From Pseudo-nitzschia pungens (lineage: Eukaryota; Bacillariophyta; Bacillariophyceae; Bacillariales; Bacillariaceae): DNA of 64,000 nt. Below the pieces are notes generated by a model. That model was not told the origin of the DNA. It worked only from the letters and a program-made list of their open reading frames with translations, and made no database searches. The position numbers and the translations under genes were made by a program. The stretch lies in the NCBI GenBank assembly GCA_037355855.1, contig CM074759.1, positions 5,642,001 through 5,706,000 on the forward strand, read 5' to 3'. Below are positions 51,892 through 62,303 of this stretch, one piece after another; the first letter of the stretch is position 1; every line of letters begins with the position of its first letter.

Positions 51892-53660
51892 TTACTCTTT
51901 TCTTTTCTCGTCAACATCCAATTCTACGTCATGATCGAATTTGTCAACCATTTCGCCACTTGGAAGATTTGCGGTATTGATATCGTGATCCATGTAATGA
52001 ACTTTTTGATCCAAATAATGAATTTCATGAGTTGTTGCTGTTGTTGTCGGTTTTTCTCCCATGTTGTAAACCATACGCGGTCCAACCGCTGAATTGTGCC
52101 CTCCCATTTCAAGGGACCGTCTATAGCAAGCCCATATGGCATCAGTCACCAACGGCCTTAATCCGCCCTTTTCAAGTTCGTATATGGCAGAGGCAGTCGT
52201 TCCCGCTGGTGATGTTACTGAATTTCGCAAAATGGCAGGATGTTCACCAGTTTTCATAGCGTAAAGCGTAGACCCTTAAAGCAACAAAGCAGATATGGGG
52301 AACGGCCATTTCAGTTTTTGCAAAAAAATGTTGAGGGAAGTTGCAGAGACGAACCAATGAGCTTAGTGAAAGTAATCCTCAACCGAATTTACGGACCTAA
52401 AATAGTATGATGCACTAACGTGGTCGCGGTTTCTCTCGAGAATCCCATGTGAACTCCGGAATCAATCATTGCCTCCATGAGCATGAAAATGTCTGCAAGT
52501 TGGTAAATCGAAATCCAGGAGAAGGATTTTATTAATGCAGTGGGGACGGTATAAAATCAAACTGAGAGAAAACTATCGGTATTCAACATTCAAACAGATT
52601 TCCGTCGACGATTTCCATTCATTGACAGTTTCCTCGTCTTGTGAAACTTCAATACGAAACTTACAAGCAGGACCACTTCCGCTAATAGATGTGGACATAT
52701 CAACGAATTTTTCATCGTCCACATAAATCGCTTTCCCGAATGTGTTAAGTAATTTGGACACCGATTGCCGTTCACAACTCGTCAAATTTGGTGTGCAACA
52801 CCACACTGTCATACCCTCCCCAATCATTGAAGGTGTATTTGGCATGCTACAGGAGAGCGATTGGAGACATGACAGAGGAAAATACAACTTATTGGTTTGA
52901 AACACAAAAGGAAGGGCATAAAAGAAACGATGTAGCCAGGTGCTGTCGTCGCGTTTATAATTTTCCTCATCAAACCACCCACCTTCTCACGATCTTGGCA
53001 ACTCCCGAAGGTGCAAAATCCTTAACTGGTGTGCCCGCCAAGATGCTGAGTAACGTTGCATCCTCTCGCAACCTGAACCCTGAACAAGTGCTGTCAGTTC
53101 CAAGAGTTCCAGGTTGCGACGAAGGGAACTCTTTCCAAAAGGATTCGTTTATATTTTGTGGTTTCACGGCAAGGACAATGCATTCAGCATCGTTTACAGC
53201 CTCGGCAATAGATTCCGACGCTTGAATACCAGGAAATTTAGATTTCATGTTTGCCATCGAGTTGGTTGATACATCGTATATGGAAATCTTCTCTGCCGCC
53301 TGATAACCATTAACAATGAGAGGATCGATCATGGCCTGGGCCATTTTCCCCGTCCCGATAAAGGTGATTTTGTCAAAGATGTTCTTCCCGGATTTCGTAC
53401 CCGCATATGATGCCATCCATCTGAGTTTCCAACTGCCTTGTTGGTTTCTTCCAAACAGGAACGGTTGAGAGGTGATTGTACGGAACATGACTACAAGTAC
53501 GAAGTAGCTGACAGAGATCAAGAATAGTACGAAGTAAGATCTTACTGAACATCCGCGGATTTCTTTGTGGAGCGATAGAAGCAATCGGTCCAAAAAGTTG
53601 CGTGGGGGGAGGTTCTGCAGTTGATTGTTGATTTACTTTTACGACGACACACAGTGCCAT
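51892..53660 (-). CDS. P5CR: Pyrroline-5-carboxylate reductase
   Basis: Five exons on the minus strand: 53660-53546, 53490-52983, 52846-52665, 52492-52397 and 52274-51892, all GT-AG with matching phases, giving about 427 aa. It reduces pyrroline-5-carboxylate to proline with NAD(P)H. The Rossmann motif FIGTGKMAQAM is near residue 80. Family motifs follow in order: VLAVKPQN, SMPNTPSMIGEGMTVW, FVDMSTSISGSGPA, MLMEAMIDSGVHMGFSR, SPAGTTASAIYELEKGG. The N-terminal ~70 residues before the domain may be a targeting peptide; a later start at 53487 (MFRTITSQPF) is possible. The C-terminus extends beyond the usual family end with a charged tail. Confidence 0.92.
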
Positions 53661-53750
53661 CCAATCGAGCGAATCGTGACTGAAAGAATATTCCGCACGG
53701 GAATGACACTATTGAAGTGAAATTAGCATATCTTTAGTGCACATGTGAAG

Positions 53751-53958
53751 TGCCATACCCCAGGTCTACTAGTAGTGTTTACAATAGTAGTGATATGCAA
53801 ATTGTAATTGTGAGCTATTAGATCATTAGTGAGGTTATTGGAGGTGCTCTCTCGTGGAGCACTGAGCGATTGATTAGCGAGCCCTGCTGAGTCAGCTCAT
53901 CGCTGATCTTGCTCTGATCCAAACCTTATCCTTATTAGGATTGGTTCGGTGCACGGCA
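53751..53958 (-). repeat. Solo LTR related to family B
   Basis: 208 bp with family B termini (TGCCATACCC to GTGCACGGCA on the plus strand), in opposite orientation to B2 and clearly diverged. No internal sequence and no matching 5-bp flanks. Confidence 0.65.
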
Positions 53959-54285
53959 TACGCCTCCATGGGAATGTCACTATTGGTTCAATTGTACCCC
54001 TTTCCAATAGTTACAGTCACATTACTTGTGAGCTACTGGACTAGGGAGTATCACTGTTGGACCATTCTTAGGATCCATACTGTTAGGAATTAAAAAAGAA
54101 GTCCTCACCCACCACACGGGAATGATGAGGTTGCAATCAGCCCATAGTTGGTTGAATAGGCTATGTCCATCTGCAGGGAGTGCTCTGTATCCTCCTCTGT
54201 AGAATGGAGAGAAGAGAGGAGTGGTTGTGTCAAACCTGTGGAGCTGGTACAACTCGTAGTCTGTAGGAGTATTCCACATCCTTTG
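53959..54285. other. Spacer with an open minus-strand segment of unknown origin
   Basis: A minus-strand frame (54280 to 54022) has protein-like composition (PTDYELYQLHRFDTTTP, LFNQLWADCNLIIP) but its N-terminal part overlaps the B2 LTR. Possibly a fragment of an unrecognised transposon or gene. Confidence 0.3.
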
Positions 54286-54479
54286 TGCCGTGCACCAGAA
54301 TACAGTCATGAGTACACGCGGGACTGGATTAAGGATAAGGATAAAAGAAAACAATCAGCGAGCCGATAGAATCGCCGATTCAGAGAGCTCTTGGACCTGT
54401 AGCAATAGACTAACCACTAGAGCTCACAATTTGCATATCACTACTACTTTCTAATCACTAGTAGACCCGGGGTATGGCA
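54286..54479 (+). repeat. 5' LTR of B2 (194 bp)
   Basis: Same ends as the B1 LTR (TGCCGTGCACC, GGGGTATGGCA). The palindrome TGATTTTAAAATCA follows at 54480-54493. Confidence 0.78.
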
Positions 54480-55361
54480 TGATTTTAAAATCAAGCTGAG
54501 TGCTGACGACCATGAGCAGAGAGAGATCGATCGGCCAAGGCGCCGACGAGACCGAAAAGACTGCCAGCAAATGGAGGCACAGAGAAGCAAAACAGGGAGA
54601 AGGATATCTGGTGTCTGCAGCACTAGGAAGACCGACCCCAGCAACTGTTAGCGCCCGAAGAGGGGAACAACAGCAGCAACAGAGACACCTAAGTACCTAA
54701 ACAGGACCATGATCGACAACAGGAAATAATCGAAAAATTCGAAAATACAGACTGAAAAAGTGACACATAAATCAGCAAGTGGACTAATTGGACCAACGCT
54801 GAGTGGATGGACAGACCGAAAAGGGTATGCCAACCAAAACCGAAATATACGGATATCCGGAAAGGTATACATTAAATACCCAAACACCACTAATCCCACG
54901 GGACAACGAGAAGTGGGACCGGCCCGGTGACGACTTAATAGAGAAGCAACGCCGGAGAACCACGGGAATCGAATCCCATGAAGTAGAAACAGAAACAACT
55001 CCGGGGAGCCACAGGATTCCCGTGAACTTAAGAGAGAAACAACTCCCACCACTGAACAGACCAGGGGGAAAGATCAGTTATAACACGAGTTATCGCGAGA
55101 GCAGTAAAAATCCAGCAAAAAGAACTGGAAGAGCTGAGCAATCATTCTTGCTCAATTCCAACACAAGCAAACAGAAATAACAAAATAGTGTAATTAAAAT
55201 TAATAGAAAACTGATTAACCCACCATGGCAACCAAAGGAACCAAACTGAAGCCCTTTAACATCACTCGGGAGGACTGGCCAGAAGACGCCACCACCGTAA
55301 AGATGAGTGTAGACAGCGAGAAGGGTGGAATCGCATTCAGCGACTACCTGAAAGTTCTCAA

Positions 55362-55631
55362 TGTTACACTCTAAGGTAGAAAATTGGAGTAGTATAAAAA
55401 GTGACTAATTGTTAACTCTTAACAGAGCATTTTAGTTTTCGTGTGAACGTTTGAATGAACGTTTGCATGCACACGAGCGCGCCTTACTACTATTTGAATA
55501 ACGGCGCACATGCATTGCTGGAGCGCCCGGCGTACAGTTTGAATATTTGTATTCAAACGCCGGTCAGCTCGTATGTGGGATTCGGTTAATTATTTAATCG
55601 TGATTCATGCTTGCTACGCTAGCATGTCACA
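55362..55631 (-). repeat. 3' LTR of A3
   Basis: TGTGACATGC...GAGTGTTACA in element orientation, 270 bp. Confidence 0.95.
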
Positions 55632-55655
55632 TAGTGCCTCATGATTAGACGAATC

Positions 55656-58600
55656 TTACGAGGCCCAGTGAATAGCCGTCGACTCCGACTCCGGTTCTTT
55701 GTAAGGGGTTAGCTTCCGGATGTTCACTGTTTCTGCTACTGAAGGTGCTTTCTGAAGTTTAACTGTACCATTGTCATTCACTTGTATGATGCTGAAGGGG
55801 CTGGTTCTTCTAGGCTGTAGCTTGTCTGGATCCGGTTCCTGCAGCCACACCTTGTCATTGATTTGGAAGGCATGTTCTATCCTTTTGGCATTGTCCCGAA
55901 GCAGCGCTTTGTTAATTCCTTGCTGCCTAAGCTGTTTCAGTGCCAATAGATTAGAGGTTAATGGCAGATCGATCATCATGTCCCTGTTGAAGACCAGGGA
56001 GCCTGGAGAGGCTTGTAGTGAGGTGCTGACTGCGCATCGAGAGGCATGCATGCATGTTGCTAGGGCGTTGTCCATGAGCTGAGTGGCTCTGGCATTGGCT
56101 TGTGGAGGATTGACATGCACTAGGACTCGTAGGATATCAGCGACTGTGTGGTGGACGCGTTCACAGATAGCATTGGCTTGTGGATTCTTGACTGTGGTGG
56201 GGACCGATTGGATTCCATACTGCTGTAGGGTGAGTTGGAATTCAGCCCCTAAGAACTCACCACCATTGTCATGGATACATCTGTTTGGTCTAGGATATCT
56301 TGAGAGCCAGCAGTTCTTGAATTGATCAGAGACGTGCTGAGATGACTTGTCTCTGATCCGGATGATTTCCAGTAGGTTGGTAACTGGATCAATACAGGTG
56401 AGGGCCTTGAAGTTGTAGGTTTTGTTTTGAGCAGTGATCTTCCAAGGGCCTATAAGATCAACGTGGACTTCATCGAAGGGCGATACCGGGGCTTCTTTGG
56501 GAGGAAGCTTCCCATATTTAGCTTGCCTGCTCTTGTATTGGATACAATCATCAGGGCAAATGTAGGACTTGCATAAGTTGGACAGGTTGTCTGCGTTCTG
56601 CATAAGTTGGACAGGTTGTCTGCGTAGAAGCGAGCTGAGATAGTCTTATATAGCCTGGTGGATCCACAATGACCCAACAGGAGATGGTACCACTTGATGG
56701 TATCATTCGTAAGAGAACTTGGTATGTAAATTCGCCAATTATCTGGATTGGATTGGTTGGCATAGCAAAGGATGTTATTGCCTTGTAATTCTTGATAGAA
56801 GAATGCTTTGGATTGAATCTTGAACTTGATAGTCGGATCCTTCTGCTGATGGAGGTATATCTTGTTATAGTTAACCGGACATTCCAGGTCTTGGTTGTTT
56901 GGTAGGTTGACCAGGCACTCATTGTTCAGCAAGCAGGAGTATAATTCCTGATCTGCGTCATTGCATAAGTGTTGGAATAGGTTTGGGAACTCTGCTAGGA
57001 ACAGTTCTTCATCTTGCTTGGGGACTTCAAGTTTCAGAAAATCAATAAGAGTGCCCTTATTAAGGGCTTCTTTCTTCCCCACAGTAGGTGGATCCATCCG
57101 GGGGAGTCTGGAGAAGGCATCAGCAAGAACATTCTTCTTGCCTTCAATATAGGTGAGGTTGACACCAAATTCTTCAAGGAACAATCTCCACCGGAGGACT
57201 CGTTGGACTGAGAGTGTTCTGAAGGTAAGATTTTTATGGTCAGTGTATACATTGATGACTCCACCGAGGAGCATTTTTCGGTACTCTTTGCAACAGAGTA
57301 CAATTGCTAGGAGTTCTTTCTCCGTAGTAGTATAATTCTTTTGGGCATCAGATAGTTTCTTGGACCAGTATGCAATAGGCTTGCCATCTTGTAGGATGGC
57401 AGCACCTAGTTGTAGGTCGGAGGCATCAGTATACAGTTCAAAGGGCTTGTTAAGGTCTGGATAGGTGTTCAGCGCATCTGCTGCTACCATGGCTTTCATT
57501 TCGCGGAAGGCTTTATCTTGAGCAGGGCCCCAAGTAAAAGTTGAAGGAGCTTTGCGTTGTTTGCCTTTGATGGCAGCTGTTTGGGGATTTTTCTTGGGAG
57601 TTCCGGTTATATCAAAGAGAGGAGCTAGGACATGGGATCTGCGAGGCCACATATCTCTGTAGTATCCTACTGCTCCTAGGAAGGACTTGACTTGGGTCAC
57701 AGTTCTTGGTCGATCCATATGGAGAATGGCTTCAATCTTCTTTCTCCAAGGCTTAACTGCAGTAGGAGTCATCCAATAGCCTAGGAAATCGGTCTCTTGT
57801 ACAGCCCAATCACACTTGAGGGGGTTGCATTTGAGCCCATTTTGGTTAAGCCGGTCTAGGATTTTGTCGATAGTCTTCATGTGGAGGTCAAAGGATCCAT
57901 TGGTCCAGACGCCTATATCATCAATATAAACAGTACAGTCGGTGTCTTGTAGGATATCTTCCATTAGTTGTTGAGCAACATCTGGAGAGACTTTGACACC
58001 CATGGGGAGTCTCTGATACTCATAGCAACCATATGGCGTCACGATGGTACAGAGCTTCTTGCTTGCATCATCCAGTTCAAAGCAGTAGTATTGCATGGAC
58101 AAGTCAATCTTGGTGAAGTGAGTGTACTTGCCTCGCTTGTTCATGATATCCTGTATCCGGGGGATTGGATAAGGACGTCTTTCAAGGAGTTCATTCAGTT
58201 CCCTAAAGTCTGATACCCATCGTACCCTGTTATCTTTCTTGGGTACTATGAAGGTTGGAAATGCCCATTCGGCCGGTCCAGTGCAATGCTTGAGGACTCC
58301 ATCATTACAAAGATTCTGGAGCTCCCTTTTGAATAGGTCTTCTCTTTTGTATGCGACTGGGTAAGGCTTCTTGTGTATAGGCTTGGATCCTGGCTTTAGT
58401 CTTAGGGATATCTTCTTGTGTGGATACTTGCCAAGTTCTCCATTGAAGACGTTTGGATACTTGTTTAGTATTGCTTGGAACTGCTGCTGTTCGGTCTTGG
58501 ACATGTGGGACTGTTGCTGTGCGACTGTCGATGGATCTGTTTCTTGGTAGGCTCTGTCTAAGATAATCTTGGACTTGTATGGATTGGCGAAGGAGGGATC

Positions 58601-59578
58601 ATCAGCAAAGAGTTCGGCGTCTTCTAGTTCTTCCATGAGCATGGTGTAGTCTGACTCGTGGTATAAGGAGGTATCCTTCATGGGAATAGTTCTATCCATC
58701 CATTGTATGGCGCCTTCTTTGAATAGGAGATTGATCTGTGCCAGGTGGAGGAAGTCTCTGCCTAGTATAAGATCATATCTGCAGCCGGGGGAATGGAAGA
58801 GTCTTGCCTCTTGTAGGTCGATAGTGTAATTGCCAAACTCTTGTAGCTTGATGTTCTTCATGATGATATATTCTGTAGTATCGAAGCTGCCATTGGCTGT
58901 AGTAGTTAGGACTTGGTGCTTGCTTCGTAGTGGCATTGTGCCAAATGGTAGTGCTCTTTTGTTGATTAGAGTTCCGGAGGATCCACTATCTAGTAGCGCT
59001 AGTAGTGGTCTTGCCTTTAGGGGAATGCCTTGTATGAACTGTATATTGGTTAGTAGAATAGGAGCCACGTTGCTCTTATTCGTTGTAGATTCTGCTGTAT
59101 TTTTGGTTGTATTTCCAGCAGTCGACAGTAGCTTTAAATAATTTTGCTCCAATGCACCTCCTTTGGTGTAGTCTTTGGAGCTTCTGGGATTGCAATAGAG
59201 ATTTTTTGCTGTACCGGTAGACCAGTTTCTTGCCAGGGACAAGGTTGATCCATTTGTTGCTGCTGCTGTCTTATTTGGATCGATCGCGTTGATCGATATT
59301 GCGTCTGTACCCTTGGATCGATTCGGATCCATGTTCGATATATCCTGTAGGATGTTTCGAACGATTGTTTTTGCTGCGTCAGCAGGCTTTGCTAAGCTTT
59401 CAACAGGAATACTCCATCCTGTAGGTTCCTTCCCCTCTTTATCTGGGAGATCTCCTCCATGCGTCATCCCAGACAGCAGGGCTGTGCTGGCATCCAGGTC
59501 CTGGGGAGCTGGAGGCAAGGTGATTGCTGGTTTTGGTGAAGCCCGGGGCTTCTTCGAAGGCTTGGAGCCTTCGTGGAG
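55656..59578 (-). pseudogene. Gypsy A3 Pol with frameshifting 29-bp duplication
   Basis: In the same frame as gag after a UGA (59581-59579); first ATG at 59518. Protease (LLALLDSGSSGTL), reverse transcriptase (FTKIDLSMQYY, LPMGVKVSPD, TVYIDDIGVW), RNase H (LYTDASDLQLGAA, TDHKNL) and the start of the integrase zinc domain are in the first frame to about 56600. A 29-bp tandem duplication (copies at 56571-56596 and 56600-56625, plus spacer) shifts the frame. The remaining integrase core (HVDLIGPW, HDNGGEF, NAICERVHH, complete triad) lies in the second frame to 55656. Without the duplication Pol would be one open frame. Confidence 0.9.
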
Positions 59579-60637
59579 TCAGGGGAGCCACACGAGTTCC
59601 CCATCGATGCTCCTTTCAGTTCTTCCACCATGATTAGCATGGTACGCCTCGATTGCTGCGTCGCGCGCTGCGTTCATGTGAGCTTGGAAGGTCTCGTTGC
59701 TTCCTGCTATCATCAAAGCTCTTGTATTGGCGTGGAAGGTCTCCGGTTGGTTGTTTCCGGAGCCCTTGTTGTAGTTCTTGGAGAACCTGTTCTTTGGGCA
59801 TTCAGACCAATCATGATTATGGCCTGGGATCCGACAGGGGTTGGATTTCTTCTTGTTCTGGTTTCCCTTGTGGTTGGAATTGTAGTTGCGCTTTCGGGCG
59901 TTCTTGTTGTTGTTGTTCGAATTGTTCGAGCGCTTTTGTTGCTGCTTGTTGTTGTTTCTATTGCCCTTCTTGTTTGCTTGGCGCTCGTGGCAGCTCATGT
60001 AGTCCACAATGTGTCGGACTGTCGTGTCTTCTTGGATTCCACTGTGCATCATGCCATAGCTTTCGATCCATGCAGAGGGGAAGGAATGGAGAAGGATGGT
60101 GAGTTTCTCCACTCTCGAGAGAGGCGCACTGCTTCCTTCTAATTTCTGTGTATATTTCATGAGGATGAGGATGCGATCAGCATGTTCTTTGCATGTAGCC
60201 GCTGGCGTCTTTCGGCATTCATGGCTTCGGAGGTAGGTGTGCATGATGTCCCTTGCATCTTTGGCATTGCAGTAGAGCTGAGTGAAGTCAATGAAGGCTT
60301 GTTCATACCCCCCAATTTCTTCTTGGGAATACTGGAATTCTTCGGGATCCAGTGGGTCCTTGATCATGTCATTCCACTTGCTCTGGGCGTCTGTGGTGAG
60401 ACAACGTCCGAAGTGGGTTAGGTAGATGCCAACCGGCAGTCGAAGGTAGCTGGCAGCGTTCCTGAAAGACTCTTCTACAAAGAGCAATTCTTCTAGCCCT
60501 CCGGTCTCCGTGAAGAGAGGAACCTTCATGCTGTCGGTTCGGTCTTCATCGACGTTGTACAGAGTAAAAAGTTTGGGCTTGGTTCGATCGAAGGAGCTCT
60601 TGTAGGTGATGGGGGGATCTCTGTAGATACCAGTCAT
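59579..60637 (-). CDS. Gypsy A3 Gag
   Basis: An intact 352-aa Gag starting MTGIYRDPPITYK. The capsid-like part includes IYLTHFGRCLTTDAQSKW and IMHTYLRSHECRK. An Asn/Lys/Gln-rich basic stretch follows (about residues 225-265), with a finger-like segment CRIPGHNHDWSECPKN. The C-terminus is ERSIDGELVWLP before UGA. Pol continues in the same frame after this single UGA, so Gag-Pol probably forms by read-through. It is the only intact family A gag here and shows that the TAA in A2 gag is a mutation. Confidence 0.9.
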   Translation of the reverse strand: MTGIYRDPPITYKSSFDRTKPKLFTLYNVDEDRTDSMKVPLFTETGGLEELLFVEESFRNAASYLRLPVGIYLTHFGRCLTTDAQSKWNDMIKDPLDPEEFQYSQEEIGGYEQAFIDFTQLYCNAKDARDIMHTYLRSHECRKTPAATCKEHADRILILMKYTQKLEGSSAPLSRVEKLTILLHSFPSAWIESYGMMHSGIQEDTTVRHIVDYMSCHERQANKKGNRNNNKQQQKRSNNSNNNNKNARKRNYNSNHKGNQNKKKSNPCRIPGHNHDWSECPKNRFSKNYNKGSGNNQPETFHANTRALMIAGSNETFQAHMNAARDAAIEAYHANHGGRTERSIDGELVWLP

Positions 60638-60740
60638 CTTGTTGGAGATACAACTTGCCTCTGTTGTTGAGGATAAGGGTTGTTTATTCGATTGTTTTGG
60701 TTCAGTACTGAATTCTACTGTTTTCCTACGTTGAAGATAA

Positions 60741-60754
60741 ACAGTAATTACTGT
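60741..60754 (-). other. Perfect 14-nt palindrome at the A3 5' LTR edge
   Basis: ACAGTAATTACTGT, same place and sequence as in A2 (2953-2966). Confidence 0.7.
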
Positions 60755-61023
60755 GTTACACTCTAAGGTAGAAAATTGGAGTAGTATAAAAAGTGACTAA
60801 TTGTTAACTCTTAACAGAGCATTTTAGTTTTCGTGTGAACGTTTGAATGAACGTTTGCATGCACACGAGCGCGCCTTACTACTATTTGAATAACGGCGCA
60901 CATGCATTGCTGGAGCGCCCGGCGTACAGTTTGAATATTTGTATTCAAACGCCGGTCAGCTTGTATGTGGGATTCGGTTAATTATTTAATCGTGATTCAT
61001 GCTTGCTACGCTAGCATGTCACA
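60754..61023 (-). repeat. 5' LTR of A3
   Basis: 270 bp, one difference from the 3' LTR. Confidence 0.95.
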
Positions 61024-62303
61024 CTCAATGGTACTGAGAGACCAGAACTCTTCATCATCTGGAAGAGAGATTTTGACCAGAAAATTGCTGGCAATGACAA
61101 ACTCCACGGAGACCAGAAACTGGATGTCCTACAGAGAATTCTCTCAGGGGAGGCACTAGCGCTTGTCCAGAGGACGCTCACTCGGACCTACTTGGCCGAA
61201 CTGAACCACAAGGTCCACAACACCAAACGCGTCCAGAAGAAGATCCAGGAAATCGAAAAGCGGGATCAAGCAAACATACTACTATCAATGGGACAAGACG
61301 CCACCAAAACTCCCCGGCAAAGGAGAAATCTCCAAACGCCAACAAAACCGACACAGCTACGGCAACATCGGACAAAGAACCAGAGGTCGAAAACATCGAC
61401 TCTCCAATCCCAAAGAAAAGGGTAGCAAACGCCCTCACCGAGTACTACCGATCCCAGGAGTACAGGAAGGATGTCATGGAGGAATGCATGCATGTCCTCA
61501 AGCTCAAAATCTTTGGCAATGACACCAACGGGAAACGCTCGTACATTGTCCTCCGCAGATTCATGCGAGGAATGCGAGTGGAACTCAAATATGGCATCAG
61601 AGCCTGGGCCAACCGAATGGCCGAACTACAAAGCTATCTCCCAGAATGTCTCTGGGAGTGTGGCAGTGACCAAGTGGAAACACCAACCAGTTTCACACAA
61701 GGGGAACTGAAGGAAATATTGGATTCCAACATGACCCACTCCCAACGCGAAAAGTTGGAACACATTGGATGGGACCTCTACACCCACTCCTTTAACACCA
61801 CTATCGACAAGCTCGAAAATCTGGAAACCACCATCCGGAAGGAAGCGATACTCCAACAGCGCATCACCGACCTCGAAAAGAAGAATGGCGTCGCCAAGAA
61901 GACTCCCAAGGCCGCATCTGGGGGAGGACACGCCAAGTCCCCTGGCAAGAAGAAGCGCCCTATGGACAACAGCAACAAACAGCTATGCAAGACATGTGGC
62001 AAGGTCCATGCCGGCAAATGCTGGAAACTAACCGGTGGCCCCTCCAAGAAGGGAAAGTTCGACCGGGAGACCATCAACTTGCTCAAGAAGCATTTTGTGG
62101 CAAAAGACGGCTCAGCTTCTGAGCAGTACTCCAAACCCCACTGGGGAAGGAACCTATCAAACCACGAGTACTCTTACGTACTGGCCACGGCCCAAGCTGA
62201 CCACGAAGTCTCCGATGACGAGATCGATATCTCTGAACGCGAACTCAAAGAGTACAGAAGAAAGTACAGAAAGACCTTCAAAAAGAAAGGTTCCCACAAC
62301 TGA

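Larger units (their letters stand above)
55362..61023 (-). mobile_element. Complete Ty3/gypsy element A3, recent insertion
   Basis: LTRs of 270 bp at 55362-55631 and 60754-61023 differ at one base (C/T in CAGCTCGTATG versus CAGCTTGTATG). They are flanked by the 5-bp duplication CTCAA. Gag and pol are on the minus strand. The LTR differs from that of A1/A2 except at its ends, so A3 is a subfamily. Pol is frameshifted by a 29-bp duplication. Confidence 0.95.
55225..62303 (+). pseudogene. Gypsy B2 Gag, split by A3 and frameshifted
   Basis: The first 46 codons (MATKGTKLKPFN) end at 55361, where A3 is inserted with duplication of CTCAA (55357-55361 and 61024-61028). After A3 the sequence resumes at the matching codon (GTERPELFIIW). 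Near 61312 about 22 bp present in B1 are missing, shifting the frame. The original frame is recovered from about 61420 (IPKKRVANAL) to the UGA at 62301-62303. The zinc knuckle LCKTCGKVHAGKCWKL is kept. Pol follows with an immediate ATG in frame, as in B1. Confidence 0.87.

Noticed and set aside
59573..60142. Plus-strand 189-aa frame
   Set aside because: Antisense to A3 gag.
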